Below are positions 51,953 to 60,978 of a stretch of 64,000 bases of DNA, in pieces. The notes below the pieces were generated by a model. That model was given only the letters and a program-made list of their open reading frames with translations, made no database searches and was not told where the DNA came from. Position 1 is the stretch's first letter. Each line of letters opens with the position of its first letter. Position numbers and translations under genes: made by a program. Source of the DNA: Lachnospiraceae bacterium (GTDB lineage Bacteria > Bacillota > Clostridia > Lachnospirales > Lachnospiraceae); the NCBI GenBank assembly GCA_910574285.1, contig CAJTAL010000018.1, forward strand, positions 1-64,000. The letters run 5' to 3'.

Positions 51953-54295
51953 CTACTCTCCCGCCAGCAGCGCCCTCGGCGTTATCTTTTTTATTTTCAG
52001 GGATAACAGGCACGCGATCAAGAATGCCGACAGGATCATCCCCATACCTGCCAGGATATTATACCAGACCGGAACCGTAAAAGTACTTTTCACGATTCCG
52101 ATATTCCTGAGGAACAGGGCAGTCAGCGGATTAATGATGAAGCTGCATACGGTCACTCCCCCAATGGTCGAGAGGATCACTGCCGGCATGAAGGACAGCG
52201 CTGTCTGACAGATTAACTGGCCCGTCGTAAAACCAAGCGCTTTCAGTATCCCATAGTCTCGCTTCTTATTGCTCACCATCGTACGCACCAGCAGATACAG
52301 CACAAAAGTAATCACAAGCACACTCAATACGAGTACCGCCATGACGATAATCTTCATCAGTGAGACATAGACCGCCGAGCCGCTTTGAACCGTCGCGTTG
52401 ATATCAATCGTCGCATTTACATTGTCGCCGAACCTTTCTTTTACCTCCGAATTAAAGGCTTCTATATCCGTATCATCCGCCAGATTCAGATAATAACTGG
52501 TATTCTCAAGTTCTCCCAGACGTTCATAACCTTCCCGTGTAAACAGGCAGTCTTTCCCCAGATTGTTCGAAATCTGTACAAATCCGGATATGATATAGGC
52601 GCCTTGTTTTCCGCCTGCCGTAAGCTTAATCTCATCTCCGGTCTTAAGCTTCTTCTCCGCCGCGTACTTGGCTGCGACGGCGATCTCATTATCGTATTTG
52701 GGGAACCTTCCCTCGATCATCACTTTCTGGTTATTCACTTTGGAAAAATCATCCGTAAGAGTCGCCACCAATACATCGCCGCCGGCATGCGTCACCTGAA
52801 GACTATGATAGAGATAGATCTTCTGCACCCGCTCGTCCGTATTCATTTCCTTCAGGAATCCTTCCTCGGCTTCTGCCTGAACATTGATACAGCTATCCGC
52901 GATCTCCCCTACGATCATATCCAGGAAAGGCGCCGAATCCATGATCATATTCCTGACCATCAGTCCTGAGAACACGGCGACAAGAGACAGTACAAGCATC
53001 GTGATACAGATCGTCACATTATGTTTCACGCCGGACATCGTCGTCTTCAAAGCCAGCGCGAGATTCAGCGGCGTCCGCGTCCTGTCGAGGGGAACATGAT
53101 TCTGCTTGAAGGTGTGAGTCTGAATCCCCTGCCTGAGTGCGACGATAGGCTCTACATTCCTGATCCTGCGGGAGGACATCCATACAACACCAGAGACCGT
53201 CCCTCCCAGGACTGCCAGCGTCAGGAAGAACGGTACCGGCAGAAAACGGACCTCATAAGGAATGCCTGTCTGTGAGATCATCATCTCATTAATATAGGGG
53301 AACAATACATACGACACACCGGCGCCCATCCACGCGACCACCAGGGCTATCCCCGTAAACTGCATCTGCAGGGAGCTGATAAGCTGCCTGCTCGTATAGC
53401 CCACCGCTTTGAGCGCTCCAAGATTCTTCATATTCTCCTGAATATAATTGATGATATTGGACGCAATTACCACAAGGGCAATGATAAGTATAAAACAAGC
53501 CATCGCACTCATAATTCCCGAACAGATCATCTGGGATATATACCGGGATTGAGATACCATCGCATAAGTATTACTTGCAGTACGCGCGGCAGGATAACGG
53601 GCGGAAACGGCGTCTTTAAGCATCGCATCGTAATCCTCGCTTCCTTCCCTGTCATGAAGCCTTATAGAACACAGCGCCGCCCTGGGAGCATAGCCCGCTT
53701 CCTCAAGCTCCTGGTAACAATCTTCTGTCAAAAGCACCCCGCACATACTGCAATTATGAGAACCCATCATGGCGCTGTTGAAGAATCCGCACACCGTATA
53801 AGACATCTTTCTGCTCCCAATAGAAAGTTCCATCGTCTTCCCCACCGCGATATCGTCCGACCGGTACAGAACCGGCATATAGATTCCCCTCGTATAACTG
53901 CTGTCCTCGACAATCTCAATCTTTCCGATCTTCCGGTTGAGGGCGTCCTCCTTCTCCATGAAGATAAACTCCGAATTCATCTCTCCGCCGTTATATTCGA
54001 ATGTTCCCACCATATGCAGGACGGAATCCAGGAAGAACTCTGCCGTACGCTTATCTGCCTTCAAAGTATCTGTGACAAATTTACGCATTTCACTTGTGTC
54101 GCCGTCAATTGCCATGGTCACGTGCTCCGCGTTCAGCCTGTCATGACACCTCCTGAAATTCTGCCTGTAATCCATGGACAGCATAAGCCACAGATTCAGC
54201 ATAAGGGCGGCAAGAAATATTAGTACGATAATGGCTGCTGTCTGACCTTTTGCCCTCCGCAGGTTGGAACGGGCAAGAAGAATACTTTTCCTCAT
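51953..54295 (-). CDS. FtsX-like ABC transporter permease
   Basis: The start is ATG 54295 (MRKSILLARSNLRRAKGQTA), five bases after GGGGTGG and overlapping the ATPase stop. The 780-residue protein has one N-terminal membrane helix and a large extracellular domain of about 200 residues. Three membrane helices follow, then a second extracellular domain and three C-terminal helices: two FtsX repeats. This is the antimicrobial-peptide or lipoprotein-type exporter fold. It works with the ATPase at 54298 and probably the nearby kinase and response regulator. Confidence 0.9.
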   Translation of the reverse strand: MRKSILLARSNLRRAKGQTAAIIVLIFLAALMLNLWLMLSMDYRQNFRRCHDRLNAEHVTMAIDGDTSEMRKFVTDTLKADKRTAEFFLDSVLHMVGTFEYNGGEMNSEFIFMEKEDALNRKIGKIEIVEDSSYTRGIYMPVLYRSDDIAVGKTMELSIGSRKMSYTVCGFFNSAMMGSHNCSMCGVLLTEDCYQELEEAGYAPRAALCSIRLHDREGSEDYDAMLKDAVSARYPAARTASNTYAMVSQSRYISQMICSGIMSAMACFILIIALVVIASNIINYIQENMKNLGALKAVGYTSRQLISSLQMQFTGIALVVAWMGAGVSYVLFPYINEMMISQTGIPYEVRFLPVPFFLTLAVLGGTVSGVVWMSSRRIRNVEPIVALRQGIQTHTFKQNHVPLDRTRTPLNLALALKTTMSGVKHNVTICITMLVLSLVAVFSGLMVRNMIMDSAPFLDMIVGEIADSCINVQAEAEEGFLKEMNTDERVQKIYLYHSLQVTHAGGDVLVATLTDDFSKVNNQKVMIEGRFPKYDNEIAVAAKYAAEKKLKTGDEIKLTAGGKQGAYIISGFVQISNNLGKDCLFTREGYERLGELENTSYYLNLADDTDIEAFNSEVKERFGDNVNATIDINATVQSGSAVYVSLMKIIVMAVLVLSVLVITFVLYLLVRTMVSNKKRDYGILKALGFTTGQLICQTALSFMPAVILSTIGGVTVCSFIINPLTALFLRNIGIVKSTFTVPVWYNILAGMGMILSAFLIACLLSLKIKKITPRALLAGE

Positions 54296-54297
54296 AT

Positions 54298-55059
54298 CTA
54301 CCACCCCATTTCCGCCAGGAAGGAAGCCAGCTTCTCCTGCCTTGCCGAATCGTCCTGCATCGCGTATTTCCCGAGATCACACTCTCCCAGGATCATGCCG
54401 TCCTTCAAGTACAGGATACGGCTGCCCCGCCTGGCAGACCGCATATCGTGCGTCACCATTACGATACTCTGGCCCTTCTCGTTGAACCTTGTAAGCGTAT
54501 CAAGCACATCCAGCCCGGTCTTCGAATTAAGCGCACCCGTAGGCTCGTCTGCGAATAAGATCTCCGGACTGTTTATCAGAGCACGAACCATACCCACCCT
54601 CTGGGCTTCCCCGCCCGAGATCTGTGTCGGGAACTTATTCTGTGTCTCCTCGGAAATGTCCACATCGGCAAATAATTCCTTCGCCCTTAAAATAACTGAT
54701 TTCCTATCCCTGTCTGTCAGCAGGCCTGCCGACAATACATTATCCATCACAGACATCCCGTCTATCAGATAGATCTGCTGAAATACGAATCCGCAATGAT
54801 CCCGCCGGAATACGGCAAGTTCATCCTGACTAAGACTGGAGATCCTGCGCTCCCCAAAAGTTATCGTCCCGAGAGACGGTGTATCCATTCCGGACAATGC
54901 ATACAGGAGCGTGGATTTTCCCGCCCCGCTCGCCCCCATAATCACAGTAAAATCCCCCTGGTACAACTCCAGGTCAATATTTTTAAGAACGTGCTGCAAA
55001 TTTCCTCCGCTTGAGAAGGATTTGCTCAGATTCTCTGTTTTCAACAATATCTTCTTCAT
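54298..55059 (-). CDS. ABC transporter ATPase (MacB/LolD type)
   Basis: The 253-residue ATPase has Walker A MGASGAGKSTLLYALSG, signature QISGGEAQRVGMVRALINSP, Walker B LFADEPTGALNSKTGLDVLD and switch His VMVTHDMRSA. The DEPTGAL/NS pattern is that of LolD/MacB-type partners of FtsX permeases. It is coupled to the permease gene, whose ATG overlaps its stop. Upstream lies hicAB on the other strand. Confidence 0.93.
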   Translation of the reverse strand: MKKILLKTENLSKSFSSGGNLQHVLKNIDLELYQGDFTVIMGASGAGKSTLLYALSGMDTPSLGTITFGERRISSLSQDELAVFRRDHCGFVFQQIYLIDGMSVMDNVLSAGLLTDRDRKSVILRAKELFADVDISEETQNKFPTQISGGEAQRVGMVRALINSPEILFADEPTGALNSKTGLDVLDTLTRFNEKGQSIVMVTHDMRSARRGSRILYLKDGMILGECDLGKYAMQDDSARQEKLASFLAEMGW

Positions 55060-55181
55060 GTCAAACCTCCCATTTTCAAAATATCATCTGTCTGCTGCAC
55101 GTTCTATTCTATTATTTCAATTCTTAGATGTCTTTAGACAATCCTTAAATATCTCTTAAATGATACCAGAAAACTTAACAA

Positions 55182-55210
55182 TTGACATGCGTAATAATAC
55201 GTGTCATAAT
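55182..55210 (+). promoter_or_regulatory. hicAB promoter and dyad
   Basis: TTGACA (55182-55187), 17 bases, CATAAT (55205-55210). TGACA/TGTCA half-sites (55183-55206) lie symmetrically inside, as expected for HicB autoregulation. Confidence 0.7.
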
Positions 55211-55240
55211 ATATTCATGATAAGAAAAGGAGTTATAAAA

Positions 55241-55429
55241 ATGCCATTAACACCAAGGGAACTTATAAAAAAGCTAAAACAAAATGATTTTATAATCATC
55301 AGCCAGAACGGTTCCCATGTAAAATTGCGGAATCCCCAAACCGGAAAGCAAGTAATCGTTCCTTATCATTCAAATGCCATGAAAAAAGGCTTGGAAAACG
55401 CAATATTAAAACAGGCAGGTTTAAAATAA
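55241..55429 (+). CDS. hicA: HicA-family toxin
   Basis: ATG 55241 (MPLTPRELIKKLKQNDFIII), eight bases after AAGGAG, gives 62 residues. It has SQNGSHVKLRNPQTGKQVIV, with the conserved catalytic-type GSH histidine, and PYHSNAMKKGLENAILKQAG. HicA is a double-stranded-RNA-binding-fold mRNase blocked by HicB. It lies 29 bp upstream of hicB and opposite to the ABC and kinase genes around it. Confidence 0.92.
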   Translation: MPLTPRELIKKLKQNDFIIISQNGSHVKLRNPQTGKQVIVPYHSNAMKKGLENAILKQAGLK

Positions 55430-55458
55430 TTCTGCCGTTCAAATATGGAGGTATCTGC

Positions 55459-55860
55459 ATGAACAAATTAGTATTTTATCCCGCTGTTTTTCACAAAGCT
55501 GAAGAAGGAGGTTTCTGGATCTCATTCCCTGACCTCCCAGAATGCTTTACTGAAGGAGATGATATGATACAGGCGTATGAAATGGCTGTCAATGCTCTTG
55601 GTCTGGCACTCACATCGCGCGAAGCTGAAAAGCAAACCCTTCCGGAACCATCTGCCCCCACTGAAATTACTGTCGAAAAAGATTCATTTCTTGTTGTTAT
55701 TGAATTTGATATACTGGCATATAAGAAAAGAACCAACTCACGGGCTGTTAAAAAAACACTTAGCATTCCAGAATGGCTCAATGAAGAAGCAACTGCCATC
55801 GGTGTTAATTTCTCCCAGGTTTTGCAAGAAGCGCTTATGCAGAAATTACAGATCAAATAA
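55459..55860 (+). CDS. hicB: HicB-family antitoxin
   Basis: ATG 55459 follows GGAGG. The 133-residue protein has a partial RNase-H-like HicB fold: MNKLVFYPAVFHKAEEGGFW, then ISFPDLPECFTEGDDMIQAY and EMAVNALGLAL. A C-terminal ribbon-helix-helix-like segment follows (RAVKKTLSIPEWLNEEATAI, then GVNFSQVLQEALM). It should bind HicA and the operator upstream. Confidence 0.93.
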   Translation: MNKLVFYPAVFHKAEEGGFWISFPDLPECFTEGDDMIQAYEMAVNALGLALTSREAEKQTLPEPSAPTEITVEKDSFLVVIEFDILAYKKRTNSRAVKKTLSIPEWLNEEATAIGVNFSQVLQEALMQKLQIK

Positions 55861-55927
55861 AACTTTCAGAAATTTCCCGGCACTTGAGGCTGTTGCGACA
55901 GCCTCTTTAGGCCGGATCAAAGTCTCT

Positions 55928-57211
55928 TCAAATATCTCCGCTCAAGGAGATGCCTGCCGTCACTTCGAATCCCTCTTCTCCGTTCCGTATCTTAAGTTCA
56001 CCGCCCATCTCTCTCATAAAATAATCCGAGATATAGAGTCCAAGCCCCGCCCCTTCTATATGTTCTGCATTACTTCCTCTCCTGAATTTCTCCTTCAGAA
56101 GCGGCAGTTCTTCCTCTCTGACTCCTTTGCCATAATCCTGGATATGTACATTCAGCCGGCGCCCTTCCCGGCATATCTTCACCTCTATCTTCGTGCCTGC
56201 GTATTTATAAGAATTTGCGAATATATTGTCGAATACCTGCTGTAACCGGAGAGGATCTGCGCACAGCAGACAATCCGGTATCTCCGGGATTACCGCCTGA
56301 TGCAGATAATCCGCACTCTCAAGCATATCTCCCAGCCTCCTGCTCTCCATATCCTCCGGTGTTATGGTAAGCTGCCTGAGTTCCTCAAGCGTCGCCGTAA
56401 ATAAATTGGTGATCAATGTGTTGATCTGATCGGCTTTGCGGATAATCTGTATATAATGATCCCGTAACCGTTCATTATCCGCAAGCGCCGTCCCTACCTC
56501 GGCTACCGCCTTGATGCTTGCAACCGGCGTCTTAATGTCATGAGAGAGCTTCGCCACAAGTTCTTTCTTACTCGCATTCGCCCTTGCCTCCGCCGCCCTC
56601 GCTTTCTTAAGCTCTGACCGCATGATATCGAAACTCTCCGTGAACGCGCCGAAAAGATTCTGCCGGTCCATCATTAGCGGAATATCCAGATTACCTCCTG
56701 CAATACGCTCCGCGAACCCTTCGAGCTGACGGAACGGCTTGATGATAACCCGATTCAGATAGCCAAGATACCCGATACATACGGCACACTGCAATAACAT
56801 TGCGGCAAGTATGATAAGAATCATCGTCTGACTCTGTCTCCGATAAAGCTGTCCGCTGTCATTGTCGATGATGATCTTCCCGACAGTCTGCCCTTCCACT
56901 GTAAGATCCAGTATCGTATCCCGGTGTATTACCGCCCTGTTAATGCTTTCGCTTAAGTCCGGCCGAGTCCGATAAAGCACTGTCCCGGAGCCGTCAAGCA
57001 CCACATACTCAAGATCCGGGGTATCCGTTCCCCAGGTTCCTGCAGATTCGCCTGTCAGGATATCCCAGTCCGCTTCGACAGACCGGACAACCTCATTTAC
57101 CAGAACAGCATCCTGACGATTATCGGTACTCCGGAATGCGAGCAGGACAACCATAAGTATTTCCACTGCGAAAAGAATCAATAATCCGGCAAGAAATGAT
57201 CTCCTTCTCAT
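55928..57211 (-). CDS. Sensor histidine kinase
   Basis: The 427-residue kinase has an N-terminal membrane helix and a short extracellular loop (about 110 residues). A second membrane helix (near 130-150) and HAMP (LEGFAERIAGGNLDIPLMMD) follow. HisKA has the phospho-acceptor His in AKLSHDIKTPVASIKAVAEV (about 224), and the HATPase has NIFANSYKYAGTKIE and EGAGLGLYISDYFM. It overlaps the response regulator gene by four bases. The FtsX-type transporter beyond hicAB is its likely target or co-sensor. Confidence 0.94.
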   Translation of the reverse strand: MRRRSFLAGLLILFAVEILMVVLLAFRSTDNRQDAVLVNEVVRSVEADWDILTGESAGTWGTDTPDLEYVVLDGSGTVLYRTRPDLSESINRAVIHRDTILDLTVEGQTVGKIIIDNDSGQLYRRQSQTMILIILAAMLLQCAVCIGYLGYLNRVIIKPFRQLEGFAERIAGGNLDIPLMMDRQNLFGAFTESFDIMRSELKKARAAEARANASKKELVAKLSHDIKTPVASIKAVAEVGTALADNERLRDHYIQIIRKADQINTLITNLFTATLEELRQLTITPEDMESRRLGDMLESADYLHQAVIPEIPDCLLCADPLRLQQVFDNIFANSYKYAGTKIEVKICREGRRLNVHIQDYGKGVREEELPLLKEKFRRGSNAEHIEGAGLGLYISDYFMREMGGELKIRNGEEGFEVTAGISLSGDI

Positions 57212-57903
57212 TCATGTGCTCCTTTGCAGAACCTGTAACCTTCACCCCAGACCGTAATGATATATTCCGGTTTCCCGGGATTGCGTTCTATCACTTCCCG
57301 CAGCCTGCGGATATGTACGTTCAGCGTTCCGTCTCCTGTAAACTTATTCTTCCAGACTTCATCAAACAGCTCCCGCTTCGTGACCACCTTATTCTCGTTC
57401 CTGATCAGGAAAGACAGTAATTTGAACTCCAGCGCAGTAAGCCTGACTTCATTTCCCTCGACGGACACCTTCTTTGACTGAAAATCCACAGTCAGCCGTC
57501 CGTCAGAGTATCGCTCGTCTCCGCCGTCTTTCCCCTGCCCGAATCGTCTCAGCATAACCTGAACCTTCGCAAGCAGGACATTAAGAGAATAGGGCTTCTG
57601 GACATAATCATCCCCTCCGATATGAAACGCGACGATCTTATCGTCGTCACTGGTCCGTGCCGATATAAACAGGATCGGTATCTCCGTCTTAGCGCGGAGT
57701 TCCCTGCACAATTCAAATCCGCTTCCATCCTCAAGATTGATATCTAAGAGCAGCAGCTTCGCCGTATTATGCTCAAGAAATTCTCTGCATCCGGAAGCGC
57801 TGTATACCGCCGCCGTCTTAACTCCGAAAAGATTAAAATATTCTGCCGTGCTGTCTGCGAGAAGCTTCTCATCATCTATAACCAAACAATCATACTGCAC
57901 CAT
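57208..57903 (-). CDS. OmpR-family response regulator
   Basis: The 231-residue protein starts MVQYDCLVIDDEKLLADSTA after AGGAGGAGA. The receiver has phospho-Asp in LLLLDINLEDGSGF, Ser/Thr in ILFISARTSDDDK and Lys in VQKPYSLNVLL. A winged helix follows (ALEFKLLSFLIRNENKVVTK, TLNVHIRRLREVIERNPG). It is the first gene of a kinase operon that, before the hicAB insertion, may have continued into the ABC transporter genes. Confidence 0.95.
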   Translation of the reverse strand: MVQYDCLVIDDEKLLADSTAEYFNLFGVKTAAVYSASGCREFLEHNTAKLLLLDINLEDGSGFELCRELRAKTEIPILFISARTSDDDKIVAFHIGGDDYVQKPYSLNVLLAKVQVMLRRFGQGKDGGDERYSDGRLTVDFQSKKVSVEGNEVRLTALEFKLLSFLIRNENKVVTKRELFDEVWKNKFTGDGTLNVHIRRLREVIERNPGKPEYIITVWGEGYRFCKGAHE

Positions 57904-57959
57904 TTCTCCTCCTAAATATTGATTTACTTTTTTGAAAACAATCCTCTAAATTACAAAAA

Positions 57960-58005
57960 CTCATTTTAAAATTACTGATTTTGCAGTCAGTAATTTTAAA
58001 ATGAG
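57960..58005 (-). terminator. Strong terminator with 19-bp stem
   Basis: A perfect 19-bp inverted repeat (57960-57978 with 57987-58005, 8-base loop) is followed on the minus strand by TTTTTG. It ends the immunity-type ABC operon before the response regulator gene. Confidence 0.85.
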
Positions 58006-58087
58006 TATATCACATATACGCGAATAAAAAAAATACAAATTCTCCTCACATTATCTTTCTTATATTACTTCTCTCATATTACTTCTC

Positions 58088-58381
58088 TCACATTACTTTT
58101 CCCGCCGCCATCATTCCGATTGCCATGACTCCAAATACAGCGTAGATTTCATTTACCACCAGGCAGATCTTCATAAGGTTATTCTGCACCTTCCCCTTCA
58201 TATACACGGCAAATGTAAATGCTCCCGAAAATATCATAAAAACCGCATAGCTCCCTATCATAATCTCTGCCGCAGGCGACTGAAGCGCCCACTCATACTG
58301 CCGCAGGATGAGTATCGTCCAGGGCAGGAACATCATCAGACCTGCAATTGCTGTCAATAATCCCTTTAAACTCTGCTTCAT
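58088..58381 (-). CDS. Small membrane protein of the immunity operon
   Basis: The 97-residue protein has three predicted membrane helices (GLLTAIAGLMMFLPWTILIL, IGSYAVFMIFSGAFTFAVYM, VVNEIYAVFGVMAIGMMAAG) separated by short basic loops. No family is recognised. It follows the second permease by 18 bp, so is the last gene of the ABC operon. It may assist the transporter or act as an immunity peptide. Confidence 0.7.
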   Translation of the reverse strand: MKQSLKGLLTAIAGLMMFLPWTILILRQYEWALQSPAAEIMIGSYAVFMIFSGAFTFAVYMKGKVQNNLMKICLVVNEIYAVFGVMAIGMMAAGKVM

Positions 58382-58399
58382 ATTACCTATCTCCTTTCC

Positions 58400-59170
58400 C
58401 TATCTCCTTTCGCTCTTTCCAAAACAAACGCATGCAGCCGCCAGACAGATTCCTGTGAATACCGCCGCCACCGGAATCCACGGAACCAGCTCCAACTTAA
58501 CTTCCGATAGATTAGACGCCAGCTTTCCGTATTCTGCCGTTATGATATAGAATGGATAATCCATCGGATACACAAACCACACCTTTGTATTGATCATCAA
58601 TACAGAGGGCACGATGGACGCAAGCCCGAGCCCCACCGAGAAGATCGGGGTACGGACACATACGGACAACATCCAGAAAAAAGCAAGCATTGGAAATGCC
58701 GACACATATAATCCCCCAACCAGTTTGAATACAAATAAGGGAGACAGCAGGAATTCATAGTCCTGGATCTGCGACGCGACCGCGGCGCTTAAAAAATACA
58801 TCCCTGTCATCATCGCCATCTGAACCGCCGCTAAGATCAGCAATATGACAAATTTCGCCATGCACAGCTTTGCCGTACTGACGGGAAGGGCAAGCATCCG
58901 CAGGATACCGTGGTTCGACCGCTCTGTCTGAGCAAGCAGCACCGTGCTTACCACCATGCCCGCCGGGAACATGAACCATGCCATTCCCATAAATCCCTGT
59001 ATAAGGAAATTATGCTCCGGAGAAATTCCTTCCGCCTGCATCTCAAAATTCAGATGCGCATTTAAAATCGACGGGACCCAGAGCATCACCGCCGCCATCC
59101 CCATGATGAACAGAATCCTGGACCGGCGCAGCTTCTTCCATTCCACTCCGGTTAGTAATATAAATCTCAT
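58400..59170 (-). CDS. Lantibiotic-immunity-type ABC permease (LanG/MutG-like)
   Basis: The 256-residue protein opens MRFILLTGVEWKKLRRSRIL and has six hydrophobic segments. It has the family-like stretches FMFPAGMVVSTVLLAQTERS and HGILRMLALPVSTAKLCMAK. Together with the paired permease upstream (4-bp overlap) and the ATPase it forms a LanFEG-like exporter. Such systems expel lantibiotics or other peptides from the membrane. No lantibiotic structural gene is nearby, so it is probably resistance without production. Confidence 0.85.
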   Translation of the reverse strand: MRFILLTGVEWKKLRRSRILFIMGMAAVMLWVPSILNAHLNFEMQAEGISPEHNFLIQGFMGMAWFMFPAGMVVSTVLLAQTERSNHGILRMLALPVSTAKLCMAKFVILLILAAVQMAMMTGMYFLSAAVASQIQDYEFLLSPLFVFKLVGGLYVSAFPMLAFFWMLSVCVRTPIFSVGLGLASIVPSVLMINTKVWFVYPMDYPFYIITAEYGKLASNLSEVKLELVPWIPVAAVFTGICLAAACVCFGKSERR

Positions 59171-59937
59171 GCCGCCGCCCTCCTGACTTTCAGAAATACC
59201 ATCTCCGCCGCTCCGATTACGACGGCTTCTATCATTGCCGCAACCAGATATTGCACTGCCTGCCCCGCTTTTGCCCCCTCAAGGATCTGGAACGGCAGAG
59301 CAAAAGGGAACACGGACAAGGCAAAATATCTGACGGGAATCACCGTTGCCATAAACAAACATACCACATCGATGCCAAGGGATATCCACATATTTTTGCA
59401 TGCCGACGCAACTAACAAGGATAATATCACAACCGGCAGCAGCATGCAGAAGCAATATCCGAAGTTATATGCCAGATCCTTGACAAATTTCATATATGCC
59501 GAAGCGAAAGACACGCCATAGAATGCCGTATATGCCCCTTCTTCCCCGCCGAACCAATGCAAGGTGCAGAAGATCAGCGACAGCATCTCTATGATCAGCA
59601 TTATGACACACATACCGGACAGCAAGAGACATTTCATAAAGAACATCTCTTCCTCCCTGAGAGGCAGCGCCGTCATACGGCAAATGGCATGATCCGCATA
59701 TTCTGTATGGTACATCATACAGGCAATGATAATGACCAGAAGCATATTCAGCATCGACATCATCTGCCAGTCCGCCTGCATGATCGTCCGAAGCGGCGGC
59801 TGCATAAGATGCGTATACTGCTCTGACCGCACCGCCAGCTCCAGGATCGGAACCGCCGCCGCAAGGATTCCCCCTGCCAGACATCCCGGTATGATCCCTG
59901 TCCTCTTTATCTTCTTATATTCCAACGCAAAATTCAT
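59167..59937 (-). CDS. Lantibiotic-immunity-type ABC permease (LanE/MutE-like)
   Basis: The 256-residue permease begins MNFALEYKKIKRTGIIPGCL and has six membrane segments. The motif YADHAICRMTALPLREEEMF matches the equivalent loop of MutE/EpiE proteins. It overlaps the ATPase gene and the next permease by four bases each, so expression is coupled. It shares length and layout with its partner, indicating a heterodimer. Confidence 0.86.
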   Translation of the reverse strand: MNFALEYKKIKRTGIIPGCLAGGILAAAVPILELAVRSEQYTHLMQPPLRTIMQADWQMMSMLNMLLVIIIACMMYHTEYADHAICRMTALPLREEEMFFMKCLLLSGMCVIMLIIEMLSLIFCTLHWFGGEEGAYTAFYGVSFASAYMKFVKDLAYNFGYCFCMLLPVVILSLLVASACKNMWISLGIDVVCLFMATVIPVRYFALSVFPFALPFQILEGAKAGQAVQYLVAAMIEAVVIGAAEMVFLKVRRAAA

Positions 59938-60689
59938 CGTACACCGCCTCTCCGAAGATTATCTTCCTCAATCATCGCAAGAAACGTATCCTCCAGATTA
60001 TCCGTGGGATACCCCTTCTCTTTGGCTCCCCGCTTCAGCTCGTCAAGCGTCCCCTCGAACAGAAGCCGTCCGTGATTCAGAATACCGATATTATCCGCCA
60101 TCAGCTCTATCTCCGAGAGCAGATGAGAAGATACCAGAACCGTACAGCCGATCTTCTCCGGCAAAGAGCGGATCAGAGAACGAATCTCATGGATACCGAC
60201 GGGATCAAGCCCGTTGGTCGGCTCGTCGAGCATCAGGATCGGCGGCCTCCCGATCAGAGCGCCGGCAAGCCCGAGCCTCTGCTTCATGCCAAGAGAATAT
60301 TTTCTTGCAAGGCGCTTTCTCCACTGTGTAAGCCCGGTCAGCTCCAAAGCATCGTCCACTGCTGATTTCGGAAGCGCCAGGATTCTCCGAATGATGTCGA
60401 GATTCTCTTCGCCGGTGAGATTCCCGTAGAATGCCGGCGCCTCTATAAAAGACCCGACTTCCTTCAGTATCTGTATCCTGTCCTGCGGGTACTTCTTACC
60501 GTCTATGATGAAGTCTCCCGCCGTCGGTTTCGTAAGGCCCAGGAACATCTTCATCGTCGTGGATTTACCCGCGCCGTTCGGTCCGAGGAATCCATAGACC
60601 GTCCCTTTGGGAATATGGAGGTTCACATTGGAAACCGCGGTGAAATCTGCATACCTTTTCGTCAGATGGCTGCTTTCAATAATATTCAT
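59934..60689 (-). CDS. Lantibiotic-immunity-type ABC ATPase (LanF-like)
   Basis: The 251-residue ATPase has Walker A GPNGAGKSTTMKMFLGLT, signature YSLGMKQRLGLAGALIGRPP, Walker B LMLDEPTNGLDPVGIHEIRS and switch His VLVSSHLLSEIE. It includes the E-loop-type region SFIEAPAFYGNLTGEENLD (Glu in place of the Q-loop Gln) that is characteristic of lantibiotic immunity ATPases. It leads the operon, which is divergent from the response regulator gene across 289 bp. Confidence 0.92.
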   Translation of the reverse strand: MNIIESSHLTKRYADFTAVSNVNLHIPKGTVYGFLGPNGAGKSTTMKMFLGLTKPTAGDFIIDGKKYPQDRIQILKEVGSFIEAPAFYGNLTGEENLDIIRRILALPKSAVDDALELTGLTQWRKRLARKYSLGMKQRLGLAGALIGRPPILMLDEPTNGLDPVGIHEIRSLIRSLPEKIGCTVLVSSHLLSEIELMADNIGILNHGRLLFEGTLDELKRGAKEKGYPTDNLEDTFLAMIEEDNLRRGGVR

Positions 60690-60801
60690 ATTTCATTGCT
60701 CCTTTCTCCTGATATACTCTCGAAAATATCCTTTTCTCCTGCTTCACGTCTGCTTCTTTGGTAATTGCCGGAAATTCCAAGAGTATATTTTCCTTCGGTT
60801 C

Positions 60802-60863
60802 TCTTACAGTGTACACCGCCAACCTTACATCTACATTCCCGTAACCTTACATCTGCCTTACAT
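60802..60863. promoter_or_regulatory. Phased CCTTACAT direct repeats
   Basis: CCTTACAT occurs at 60823-60830, 60845-60852 and 60856-60863, starting 22 and 11 bases apart, with a weaker TCTTACAG at 60802-60809. Repeats at multiples of 11 bp lie on one DNA face, as for OmpR-type regulators. They lie in the intergenic region shared by the ABC operon and the response regulator. Confidence 0.7.
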
Positions 60864-60978
60864 TTTCTGCTGCCCACTCGATTTTCAGGCTAATACATGA
60901 TATCATAAACCCATATTTCAGCGAACCAGTGCAGAACTCACCGCTAATTACGGAAAATGAAAGGACTGAAAGATTTTT

